Shown here: one piece after another, positions 25,540 through 33,624 of the stretch
How positions within the stretch are numbered: the stretch's first letter is position 1
Layout: each line of letters begins with the position of its first letter
From: Lawsonibacter asaccharolyticus
Lineage (GTDB): Bacteria; Bacillota; Clostridia; Oscillospirales; Oscillospiraceae
Direction: 5' to 3'
NCBI GenBank assembly: GCA_003112755.1
Contig: BFBT01000003.1
Location: forward strand, 62,001-126,000
Length of the DNA: 64,000 nucleotides
The notes under the pieces: generated by a model
What the model was told of the DNA's origin: nothing
The model's database searches: none
The model's input: the letters and a program-made list of their open reading frames with translations, nothing else
Position numbers and translations under genes: made by a program

Positions 25540-26076
25540 TCAATAGTTCTCCGCCTTCAGCTGGAAGTAGTCCCGGGGATGAGCGCAGACGGGGCAGACC
25601 TCCGGCGCCTGCTTGCCCACATGGATATGGCCGCAGTTGGAACACTGCCAGATCATATCGCCGTCTCTGGAGAACACCAGGCCCCCCTCCACGTTGGCCA
25701 GCAGCTTGCGGTAACGCTCCTCGTGCTCCTTCTCGATCTTGGCAACTTCGGAGAACAGGAATGCGATGTGGTCAAAGCCCTCCTCCTCGGCCTCCTTGGC
25801 CATGGTGGCGTACATATCGGTCCACTCGTAGTTCTCGCCCTCAGCAGCGGCGGCCAGGTTCTCCGCAGTGGAACCGATCCCGCCCAGCAGCTTGAACCAG
25901 ATCTCAGCATGCTCCTTCTCATTGGCGGCGGTCTCCTCAAAGATCTTGGAGATCTGGACAAAACCGTCCTTCTTCGCTTTGGAGGCAAAATAGGTGTACT
26001 TGTTGCGGGCCTGGGACTCCCCAGCAAAGGCTGTCCACAGGTTCTGTTCTGTCTTGCTTCCCTTCAGTTCAGGCAT
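25540..26076 (-). CDS. rbr: Rubrerythrin
   Basis: The 178-residue protein has a ferritin-like di-iron domain with the expected glutamates ([43 protein letters not shown]) and a C-terminal rubredoxin-type iron site ([21 protein letters not shown]). It reduces hydrogen peroxide in the cytosol of anaerobes using rubredoxin or NADH-linked donors. Length and domain order are standard. AGGAGGAAATC lies just ahead of the ATG. It stands as a single gene. Confidence 0.95.
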   Translation of the reverse strand: MPELKGSKTEQNLWTAFAGESQARNKYTYFASKAKKDGFVQISKIFEETAANEKEHAEIWFKLLGGIGSTAENLAAAAEGENYEWTDMYATMAKEAEEEGFDHIAFLFSEVAKIEKEHEERYRKLLANVEGGLVFSRDGDMIWQCSNCGHIHVGKQAPEVCPVCAHPRDYFQLKAENY

Positions 26077-26261
26077 GATGATTTCCTCCTTTAGTTTCTT
26101 AATGAGAATAATTACTGTTTAAATTATACCATATCCTGCCCGCCTCGTCAACTCATTTTACAGATCTTTGGAACCATCCTGTGTCTTCGACCGGGCCCGC
26201 ATCTATTATACTCTACTCCTCCAGTCCGGGCAAGCGGTCCGCCAAATTTTGCAGTCAAAAA

Positions 26262-26392
26262 CATCGCCCGCAGGGCGGCCCCAACTGCAAGCTCAGCGCA
26301 GCGGTTGTGATTTGGAAAGGAGGAGCAGCAAAATGAGTGCGCTCTGACTTATAAAATAAGTCGGAGCAAACGATAGACGTTTGCTCCGACTT
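26262..26392 (-). repeat. Degraded inverted copy of the 177-bp repeat
   Basis: The reverse strand repeats the order seen at 21425-21777: a GTCGGAGCAAAC stem, CTTATTTTATAAGTCAGAGC, CTGCTCCTCCTTTCCAA and GGGCCGCCCTGCGGGC. It directly abuts the 3' end of tRNA-Gly. The rest of 26077-26261 holds the rubrerythrin promoter region and no gene. Confidence 0.75.
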
Positions 26393-26465
26393 GGAGCAGG
26401 TGAGGGGAATCGAACCCCCGTGTTCAGCTTGGGAAGCTGACATTCTGCCATTGAACTACACCTGC
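26392..26465 (-). tRNA. tRNA-Gly (anticodon CCC), CCA encoded
   Basis: The reverse strand folds as a cloverleaf: acceptor GCAGGTG/CACCTGC, D-arm TAGTTCAATGGCAGA, anticodon loop TTCCCAA (anticodon CCC) on a 5-bp stem, and T-arm GGGGGTTCGATTCCCC. The discriminator base (T) and the 3' CCA are encoded at 26395-26392. Confidence 0.93.
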
Positions 26466-26558
26466 ATGGGTTTCAGCCTGTATAATATACCACAACTTGG
26501 CGTGCAATGCAAGGGGAAAATCCAGACTCACAAAAGTTTTTTCAGACCAGCCGGACCA

Positions 26559-26600
26559 GCGCCCCCTCCTCCCCCGCCGCAGCTGGGGAGGAGGGGGCGC
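26559..26600. other. Very GC-rich 16-bp hairpin
   Basis: A perfect 16-bp stem (26559-26574 with 26585-26600) of almost pure G/C lies between tRNA-Gly and the FAD/Rieske gene. No T run follows on either strand, so it may slow transcription without being a classical terminator. The remaining 26466-26723 has no gene I can support. Confidence 0.5.
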
Positions 26601-26723
26601 GCCGCTGGCCCCAGGCCGTGAAGAGCAGAGACATCGGGCGGACATCCGCCGAAGATCCGCACACCAGCGCTGCGGCCTGGTTGGTAAAGCGGAGGGACAA
26701 GCCCTTCCGGACCAGATCGATCA

Positions 26724-28205
26724 TTATGGAGACCGCTCGACTGATGGCGGTAAAGACCGCCGGCCGGTCCGGAGACTGGAGTCCAGGTCTGTCTGTGCGG
26801 GCCCGGAGATGAGCCGGCCCAGGCAGTCGAACCGGGAGCCGTGGCAGGGGCAGTCCCAGGTCTTCTCGTCCGGGTCCCACTCCAGCTGGCAGCCCAGGTG
26901 GGGGCAGCGGATGTCCACGGGGTGGAGCGCCCCCGTCTCGTCCCGGTAGACCCCGGCCTTTTTCCCGTTGAGGAACACGATCCCGCCGTGTCCGGCCGGG
27001 ATATCTTTGGCCGCCTCTGCTGGGATCTGGAAGAATCGCTTGACCATACTCTTGACGGCCTGCCCGCCCTCCTTCAGGATGCCGGGCAGCGCCGCGGGGT
27101 CCAGACGGCTGGGAGAGAAAAGGCCGGCATAGGGGTTGTCCCTGCCCTGGATCATATCACACAGGAGGGTGGCGGCCGCCATGGAGGAGGTCATGCCCCA
27201 CTTCTGGAACCCAGTGGCCACATACCAGCCGGGATGGCTGGAGGAGTAGGGGCCGATATAGGGCACATGGTCAGGCGGCATGCAGTCCTGGGCAGACCAG
27301 TGGGCGGTCTCCTGGCTCTGGGGGAACCACTCCCGGGCCTTCCGCCGGAGCAGGTCATACCGGCCCCCCTCGGTGTTCTCGCCGGTGCGATGGCCTCCGC
27401 CGCCCAGCAGGAGCAATTCCCCATAGGTGCGGAGAGAGAAGGTGTCCCGTCCCACTCCCAGAAACATGCCGTCCACAGGCGGAGCGCCCTGCAGGGCCAG
27501 CACATAGGAGCGCTCCTGGTGCATCCGGGCGAAATACATCCCCGGAAAGTTGACAAAGGGAAAATGGCAGGCGAAAACGATGTGCTCCGCCTGGACCGAG
27601 CCCAGCTCTGTGGTCAGGAGGTCCCCCTCCGCGGTGAGGACCCGGCTCTGCTCGTAGATGGTCAGCTGGTCCGCCAGCACTTTCAGGAATTTCAGGGGGT
27701 GGAACTGTGCCTGCCCTTCAAAGCAGACCGCCCCATCGTGGGGGATGGGGATAGAGACCTCCCTGGTGAACGAGGCCGGCAGGCCCAGGCGCCGGGCGGC
27801 CTCCGCCTCCTCCTGTAAGACAGTGACGTCAGGGCCGTAGAGATAGGCACATCGCTCCTCCCAGTCGCAGGAAATGCCTTGGACGTCGATCAGGTCCTGA
27901 TAGGCCCGGACCGCATCCTGGTTAGCTTTGGCATACCGCCTGGCGGTCTCCTCCCCAAAGGACTGGATCAGCCTGCTATAGATCAGGCCGTGCTGGGAGG
28001 TGATCTTGGCCGTGGTGTTTTGGGTCTGCCCGCCGGCGATCCGGTCGGCCTCCAGGACAACGACTGAAAGCCCGGCCTGCTGGAGGGCATAGGCCGTCAG
28101 CACCCCGGCCATCCCCGCCCCTACCACCGCTGCCTGAGTTTTCAAATGCCCCCGGAGGGGCGGCCTGCGCCCAATAGAGCAGGTCTGAGACCAGATAGAT
28201 CCCAT
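26724..28205 (-). CDS. FAD-dependent oxidoreductase with C-terminal Rieske domain
   Basis: The 493-residue protein begins with a DAO-type FAD-binding region (AAVVGAGMAGVLTAYALQQA, GxGxxG; VLEADRIAGGQTQNTTAKIT). It ends with a Rieske 2Fe-2S domain with both ligand pairs, CPHLG and CPCHG, near residues 440-465. Related clostridial proteins are annotated as FAD-dependent oxidoreductases with Rieske domain; the substrate is unknown, with a role in amine oxidation or redox balance being possible. The ATG at 28205 is preferred because AAAGGAGG stands just before it; an upstream frame extends the ORF by 17 residues without such support. Confidence 0.85.
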   Translation of the reverse strand: MGSIWSQTCSIGRRPPLRGHLKTQAAVVGAGMAGVLTAYALQQAGLSVVVLEADRIAGGQTQNTTAKITSQHGLIYSRLIQSFGEETARRYAKANQDAVRAYQDLIDVQGISCDWEERCAYLYGPDVTVLQEEAEAARRLGLPASFTREVSIPIPHDGAVCFEGQAQFHPLKFLKVLADQLTIYEQSRVLTAEGDLLTTELGSVQAEHIVFACHFPFVNFPGMYFARMHQERSYVLALQGAPPVDGMFLGVGRDTFSLRTYGELLLLGGGGHRTGENTEGGRYDLLRRKAREWFPQSQETAHWSAQDCMPPDHVPYIGPYSSSHPGWYVATGFQKWGMTSSMAAATLLCDMIQGRDNPYAGLFSPSRLDPAALPGILKEGGQAVKSMVKRFFQIPAEAAKDIPAGHGGIVFLNGKKAGVYRDETGALHPVDIRCPHLGCQLEWDPDEKTWDCPCHGSRFDCLGRLISGPAQTDLDSSLRTGRRSLPPSVERSP

Positions 28206-29195
28206 AAAAGCCTCCTTTGATCCTCTGCAGTGAATGTCTGCTTTATCCATGCCCAACGGAGCGGCTTTTATGTGAGAGAATCACTTATAGAAAAGGCGAA
28301 AAACATCGGCAAGGAGAATGAGCTGCGGACAGGACTTCCCGATGCGTCATTGTATTCGTCCCCTTTATATGCAGCGCACGATGCCCCCAGCGTGCCTCCG
28401 CCCTGGAGGGGCAGGCCGCTTTTTTGTCTCTGAGAAAGGGGCAAAAGACTTGCTGGTAACAGGATAGCAATTCACAGAGATATTCTGCCTAGCGTTCCAT
28501 CTCAAATATCGTCGGCTCTTGTGGCAGGAACGCACAGCCTTGAAAAATCGCTTCCACAAATCCCCGCTCATCAGGCACGCCGGTATGAATTTCCGGTGCA
28601 GAGGGGGAGAAATAAAAAGCAGGGAACCGAAGTCTCCTGCTGGGGCGGGGGCATGTTCTGCTGTTGCTGCCCGCTGGCTGGACAGTGTATTCCGAGATGG
28701 AGGGCGGCACTTCGGGTACATTTGCCGCGCTTAGCTGGTTCACCCTCCCCGGGGCCTTTGTTCAATTTTTCATCGGCTATTCACCAACCTCCTTTTCGTG
28801 AAAGTTGCGCAATTTTACGGGATGAATCTCTGTAATGATTTCTCCACCTCCTTCCCGCCTATCCATGCAAAAAAGCCGCCCGATTTGAACGCCGGACGGC
28901 TTTTGTGTAATGTAATAAAGCAAATATTGCTCAATTTTGTAGATCAAAAAATCAACAACACGGAAAGTTGATATATAAAAATAGGATATTTGGAACTCTA
29001 TATCTGTAATATATACCGTTTTTTTCGTACAGAACTTATGTTGTCCATTTTAAGTGAAAGCCCATATTTTTTAGCAAAACTTCCTCTGTTAGTTAAAATC
29101 GCAGTCTAGCTGTTTGAGTACTTCCATTTGGCTGTCTGCACACCAGCAAACGGGCTTTGAGCCTCCGATTGGCGCTGTAGTATCTGTTCATGGCT
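28206..29195. other. Intergenic region with decayed reading frames
   Basis: About one kilobase separates the FAD/Rieske gene from hutI. On the minus strand near 28790 a strong AGGAGG ribosome site leads into ATGAAAAATTGA, a start that stops at once. Beyond it two different frames (28571-28765 and 28489-28743) are each open in part, as in a frameshifted gene. I recognise no family. The stretch 28910-29095 is very AT-rich and empty. Confidence 0.4.
28871..28904 (-). terminator. Hairpin terminator, probably of the hut operon
   Basis: A 12-bp stem with one mismatch (28871-28882 with 28893-28904) is followed on the minus strand by a run of six T. It is 290 bases downstream of hutI, the nearest minus-strand gene. 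Confidence 0.6.
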
Positions 29196-30422
29196 CTACG
29201 GTACCATTCGGCCTCTTTTGATAACTTTTTTGACCAAATTGCTTCCAATGCGGTAGCAGATGTAGTCCAAATCCGGTGCGTCCCAAACCACAAGGTCGCC
29301 CAGTTTTCCGACTTCCACAGAGCCGATTTGGTCAGCCATCCCAATTGCGGCAGCACCATTAAGCGTGACAGCTGTTAGCACTTCTTCCGGCGTAAGCTTG
29401 TACTTCAGGCATCCCAGTCCAATAACAAACTGCATATTCAAGCATGGGCAAGAGCCAGGATTGAAATCTGATGCCATGGCAACCGGCACTCCAGCTTCCA
29501 CCATCGAACGTGCAGGCGCAAAACCGGCCCCCAGGTAAAAGCTAGTAGCCGGCAGAAGGCAGGCTACTGTGCCCCCTTTTGCCATACTGGAGATTCCTTC
29601 AGGCGGACAGACAATTAAATGTTCCGCAGAGACCGCACCCAGCTCTCCGGCCAAGACAGATCCACCAATCGGATCGATTTCATCTGCATGTATTTTGGGA
29701 GTCAGGCCATATTTGCGGCCCGTTTCCAAAATTTTTCGGCTCTCTTGTGCATTAAATACGCCTGTTTCGCAGAACACATCACAGAACTTAGCGATTTTCT
29801 GTTCCGCAACTGCTGGGATCATTTCTTCGCACAAAAGACGGATATATGCGTCCCGGTTTCCTTTATACTCAGAAGGCAGTGCATGGGCCCCCATAAAGGT
29901 GGCCACTACGTCCACAGCATGCCTCTCCTGTAACTTTTGGATCGCGCGAAGCTGTTTTAGCTCCTCATCGGTCGTAAGGCCATATCCGCTCTTGGCCTCA
30001 CAGGTGGTGGTGCCGAAGGACAGCATCTCACTTAACGCCAGGGACGCCTTCTCTGTCAGCTCCTCTTCGCTGGCCGACCGTGTACTTTTGACGGTAGAAA
30101 GGATACCGCCGCCTTGGGCAAGGATATCGAGATAGGGGACACCATGGAGTTTCATACCAAGCTCATTCTGTCTCCAACCGCCAAAAATCAGGTGGGTATG
30201 TGCGTCCACAAGGCCCGGCGTGACCAGTCCTCCCTCTGCATCTATCCGTTCAGCATCTATGTCGGGAGGGGTGCCAGTCCCAACCTGAAAAATCCGTTCG
30301 CCTTCTAGCAGCACCCACGCATCTCTTTGGATTTGGATGGCGCCCTGAGCTGCCCCGCCTTTGGGTCCGTATCCCAGCGGAGTGGCAAGAACGCCGATGT
30401 TGAAGAGCAGCACTCGTTCCAT
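29196..30422 (-). CDS. hutI: Imidazolonepropionase
   Basis: The 408-residue protein is an amidohydrolase that opens 4-imidazolone-5-propionate to N-formimino-L-glutamate, the third step of histidine degradation. Metal and substrate residues are visible: DAHTHLIFGG (HxH), AKSGYGL, GAHALPSEYKG, KIHADEIDPIGG and ASDFNPGSCPC. The start is set at the ATG 30422 (MERVLLFNIG), after AAAGGATC; an upstream in-frame ATG at 30461 lies inside a hairpin. It is the last gene of the operon with hutU, aconitase-X subunits and a symporter. Confidence 0.93.
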   Translation of the reverse strand: MERVLLFNIGVLATPLGYGPKGGAAQGAIQIQRDAWVLLEGERIFQVGTGTPPDIDAERIDAEGGLVTPGLVDAHTHLIFGGWRQNELGMKLHGVPYLDILAQGGGILSTVKSTRSASEEELTEKASLALSEMLSFGTTTCEAKSGYGLTTDEELKQLRAIQKLQERHAVDVVATFMGAHALPSEYKGNRDAYIRLLCEEMIPAVAEQKIAKFCDVFCETGVFNAQESRKILETGRKYGLTPKIHADEIDPIGGSVLAGELGAVSAEHLIVCPPEGISSMAKGGTVACLLPATSFYLGAGFAPARSMVEAGVPVAMASDFNPGSCPCLNMQFVIGLGCLKYKLTPEEVLTAVTLNGAAAIGMADQIGSVEVGKLGDLVVWDAPDLDYICYRIGSNLVKKVIKRGRMVP

Positions 30423-30446
30423 ATGATAGTTCGATCCTTTCTCAAG

Positions 30447-30476
30447 AGGGAGGAGACGCACATGCGCCTCCTCCCT
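30447..30476 (-). promoter_or_regulatory. Intercistronic hairpin between the symporter gene and hutI
   Basis: A 13-bp stem with one mismatch (30447-30459 with 30464-30476) lies in the 100-base gap between two co-directional genes. No T run follows, so it more likely protects or attenuates the mRNA than fully terminates it. Confidence 0.5.
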
Positions 30477-30526
30477 AGCAAAATGGATGGTAACGCCTAT
30501 TTGATGACGCTTTGATACAGTTGGAT

Positions 30527-31945
30527 TCAGCCCTCTTTCTTTCCAGTTACCAGAGCGACCACAACGTAATCAATAAAGGAGGCACTCATACCAACGATAA
30601 TAGCATCCACCGGGATGGGAAGAATACCAAATACGCACAGCAGTGAGACAACGCCACCTACAACGATGGAAGAAACTGCTGCCAAAGCGTTGCCCTTTTT
30701 CCAGAACAGGCCTAAGAGAACAGGGGCGACCAGACCGCTGGCATAGAAAGTATAAGCATAGTCCAGGATCTCAATGATGCCAGGGATGGCCAAGGCCACG
30801 AAAAGGGATGCGATACCGACCACTACGGTAGTCACCACAGACATCCGCAGAATCGTCTTGGAACTCTTTTCATCGCTGGCAGACTTACCCATAGCACCCA
30901 GGTAGATGTCGTTGACTACATGGGAAGTGCAAGCCAGCAGCAGAGAGTCAGCAGTGGACATGACGGCAGCACACAGAGCAGCGATCACAATGCCGGCGGC
31001 CACGGTGGGCAGCACCTCCACAGCCAGAGAGGCGATGGCGCTTACCTCAGTCAGGGTATCGCCCAGGAAGGCACGGGCCAGCATACCGTCTATAGCGCTG
31101 TTGACGCCCATTGCCATCAGAATACAGCCGGCAATGATACAGCCGGTCTTTGCGATTCGTTCATTCTTTGCAGAGAGCAGTCTCTGGTAGAAATCCTGAC
31201 CGATGATTTCATAGGCGATCATCGGCAGCGCGATGGACGCCATTGCTGCAAGACCGATGCCGGTGGGACTCATGTAAGTATCAATGCCGCCCGGAACGTT
31301 CATGGTGGACAGTTTTTCAACCAGTCCGCTCCAACCACCAATTTTAATCAGGCCAATAAACGTAGTCAGGGGGACCCCGATGAAGATGACGATAAGCTGG
31401 ATCACGTCGGTGAGGGCCACTCCCCACATGCCGGAAAAGGCTGTATAAAGAATGATCACACAGATAGCGATCACAGCTGCTACTGTAGTGTTGATTCCAA
31501 ATACAGTCAGCACCTTGGAGATGGCACCGACCTGGGCGGCAAGGATCCCGACCAGAGCCGCAAAGGAGAATACACTCGTGAGGACACGCGCAGTGTTGGA
31601 CTGGTAGCGGTTATAAACGAAGTCGCTGATCGTACACAGTCCCATTTTACGCATGGGCTTTGCCATCAGCAAACCCAGCACCAGCATGGCGAGGCCGGTA
31701 GAAACGCCGAATGTCATGCCGGACAATCCCTGATTATAGCCATTTGTAGAGGTTCCGATGATGTTGCCGCCGCCCAGCTGGGTAGCACACAGAGTACCCA
31801 CCAGGACAAACAGGCCCATGGACCGGCCAGCCAAAAGGAAGTCTTCAGAGCCTTTTACCCTGCGGGATGCATAAAGACCCACAGCAAGCACGACCGCCAT
31901 ATAGGCGATCAGGATTATCAGCATTGTGATTTGATTGGGTGTCAT
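30527..31945 (-). CDS. Sodium:solute symporter (SSS family) of the hut operon
   Basis: The 472-residue protein has about 13 membrane helices and SSS-family hallmarks: DFLLAGRSMGLFVLVGTLCATQLGGGNIIGTS near the N-terminus, AFSGMWGVALTDVIQLIVI in the middle and AALCAAVMSTADSLLLACTS, where the last carries the Na2-site serines. The family takes up amino acids, sugars or organic acids with sodium. Position between the aconitase-X genes and hutI suggests import of histidine, urocanate or the aconitase-X substrate; the substrate is inferred from context only. Confidence 0.9.
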   Translation of the reverse strand: MTPNQITMLIILIAYMAVVLAVGLYASRRVKGSEDFLLAGRSMGLFVLVGTLCATQLGGGNIIGTSTNGYNQGLSGMTFGVSTGLAMLVLGLLMAKPMRKMGLCTISDFVYNRYQSNTARVLTSVFSFAALVGILAAQVGAISKVLTVFGINTTVAAVIAICVIILYTAFSGMWGVALTDVIQLIVIFIGVPLTTFIGLIKIGGWSGLVEKLSTMNVPGGIDTYMSPTGIGLAAMASIALPMIAYEIIGQDFYQRLLSAKNERIAKTGCIIAGCILMAMGVNSAIDGMLARAFLGDTLTEVSAIASLAVEVLPTVAAGIVIAALCAAVMSTADSLLLACTSHVVNDIYLGAMGKSASDEKSSKTILRMSVVTTVVVGIASLFVALAIPGIIEILDYAYTFYASGLVAPVLLGLFWKKGNALAAVSSIVVGGVVSLLCVFGILPIPVDAIIVGMSASFIDYVVVALVTGKKEG

Positions 31946-31975
31946 AGCGATTCTCTCCTTTTTTCAGTGCGTTTT

Positions 31976-32386
31976 TTACGCCAGGATCGTTATTTCGCCA
32001 GAGTCTCCGTCCATTTTCACTCTCTGCCCCTCGCAGAATTTGTCATAGGTCTGCTGATCCACCCGGATCAGCGGGATATCCATAATAATCGCATTAGACA
32101 CCAGAACAGTACTTAGATCCAGCACAATGAATCCCGCAGGTTTGTTGTCAAACTTGGACATCTGATACAGGCCGTCCATCTGCACCACAGAGCTGCCCTT
32201 ATCAATAGGAAACACGATGATTTTCTTTGCAATCACTTTGTCTGTCAGTGCATGATCCTGTTCAATGATGGTACCTTTCTCCGGGCTTACCATATAGAAA
32301 TTGATCGGATCTTTTGACACCAGGATCTCGCCTTCAACAATGCCGCTGGCAATCGGCTCACCCTTCAGCAGTCTCTCATCCTTCAT
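31976..32386 (-). CDS. Aconitase X swivel (small) subunit, DUF126
   Basis: The 136-residue protein matches the DUF126 swivel domain of split aconitase X enzymes: GEPIASGIVEGEILVSKDPINF, IIVFPIDKGSSVVQMDGLYQM, FIVLDLSTVLVSNAIIMDIPL. The GSS motif corresponds to the substrate-binding loop. It forms a heterodimer with the DUF521 subunit encoded immediately upstream, and the two genes overlap by four bases (ATGA). Characterised members dehydrate cis-3-hydroxy-L-proline (bacteria) or mevalonate 5-phosphate (archaea). Confidence 0.9.
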   Translation of the reverse strand: MKDERLLKGEPIASGIVEGEILVSKDPINFYMVSPEKGTIIEQDHALTDKVIAKKIIVFPIDKGSSVVQMDGLYQMSKFDNKPAGFIVLDLSTVLVSNAIIMDIPLIRVDQQTYDKFCEGQRVKMDGDSGEITILA

Positions 32387-33597
32387 GATACGATCTCCCC
32401 CTTCAGCACAGATTGGATACAGGCGGGAATACTCTTGACAGTAAATGTCATGTTCCAGCGCTTAGTATAGTAGGCACATTTAGGCGATTCCGTCACGCCG
32501 CTCATCCCATACAGATGTGACCAGCATGGCTGATCCACACAACTGTTGATAACGATTTCTCCACCAGCTTTATGTATGATATCCAGGTAGCCCATCCGCT
32601 GCGCCAGCTCCTTGGTGGAGGTAGAGGTGAAGATATACAGCTGACCTGCCAGCTGCTGACCATCCAGCATCTTCGCGATGGAACCCACCTGGTTGATGGT
32701 CAAATGGGGGCAGCCCAAGATACAGAAGTCCGCTTTTCCAGTGCCGGCAGAGATCTCCGCTCTGGCCTGAGCCAAGTCTTCATTCGTGATGGTGACCACA
32801 GGGGGATCTTTCCGCCCTAAAAAGGCAGTGTGGACATCTGCCGCCTCCGGTGTTACGCCTGCCACATGGAACATGGGGACGATCCCATGGATATTCAACT
32901 GAGTACCCAGGTCCATCAGTTGTTCCGACGTGGTCTGCTTGGACAAACCATTGAACACAGGGCAGTGGTATGCCTGGCCCATCTTTTTAGGCGTAATATA
33001 ACCCAGCAGCTCATAATCGTATTCACTGTCCACATCGGCCTCTACCTGAATAAGGACATCGCCTGCCCGATTCTGCTCCAGCAGCAGTCCGTATTCGGGT
33101 GTGACACCGGTAATGGCCGCACACATAGCGCTCTGAGCAGCCTCACGATTTGTCCGGGCCCCCAGCACCGAGTTGACATATACTGCGCCGCCAGAAGCGG
33201 AGAAAGAACAGATTTCTCCAAAGCGGGGGACATTGTTTTCAAAAAACGGGGTGCAGTCAAAGGTGAGGATGGCGCCAAGCTTCCGATAAACATCGATCGT
33301 GCTCTTCAGTGTGCGCTCATTTTCCTCATCTAATTTCGAAATCGTCTTAAAATACTCATAGTCATAGGCGGGATTGACCGTGGGAGGCACCATACAATGT
33401 GCCTGCTCCTCCAACAGCTTCGAAACAAACCAGAGGTCACCCTCCTGGTTGCTTAGAGAGATATGCCCCCGGCTGATCGGTACCATACGCTCAGCGCCGA
33501 AAGCTTTCCCGATCCCTACCAGGACCCGCATTGCCCGGGCAAATCCTGGTCCCATTTCGCCATTCAGCATGGCTTGTTCCTTCTCTGTCAATCTCAT
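32383..33597 (-). CDS. Aconitase X catalytic (large) subunit, DUF521
   Basis: The 404-residue protein matches the catalytic DUF521 part of aconitase X: MLNGEMGPGFARAMRVLVGIGKAFGA near the N-terminus, CTPFFENNVPRFGEICSFSASGGAVYVNSVLGARTNRE in the middle with a cluster-binding cysteine candidate, DFCILGCPHLT, and a C-terminal CVDQPCWSHLYG. These enzymes are iron-sulfur dehydratases. Its place between hutU and the symporter is unusual, because histidine breakdown has no aconitase-type step. It may feed another hydroxy-acid or hydroxyproline-like compound into the same pathway (inference). Confidence 0.9.
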   Translation of the reverse strand: MRLTEKEQAMLNGEMGPGFARAMRVLVGIGKAFGAERMVPISRGHISLSNQEGDLWFVSKLLEEQAHCMVPPTVNPAYDYEYFKTISKLDEENERTLKSTIDVYRKLGAILTFDCTPFFENNVPRFGEICSFSASGGAVYVNSVLGARTNREAAQSAMCAAITGVTPEYGLLLEQNRAGDVLIQVEADVDSEYDYELLGYITPKKMGQAYHCPVFNGLSKQTTSEQLMDLGTQLNIHGIVPMFHVAGVTPEAADVHTAFLGRKDPPVVTITNEDLAQARAEISAGTGKADFCILGCPHLTINQVGSIAKMLDGQQLAGQLYIFTSTSTKELAQRMGYLDIIHKAGGEIVINSCVDQPCWSHLYGMSGVTESPKCAYYTKRWNMTFTVKSIPACIQSVLKGEIVS

Positions 33598-33624
33598 TTC
33601 GTTCGATACCTCCTAAGTTTGATC

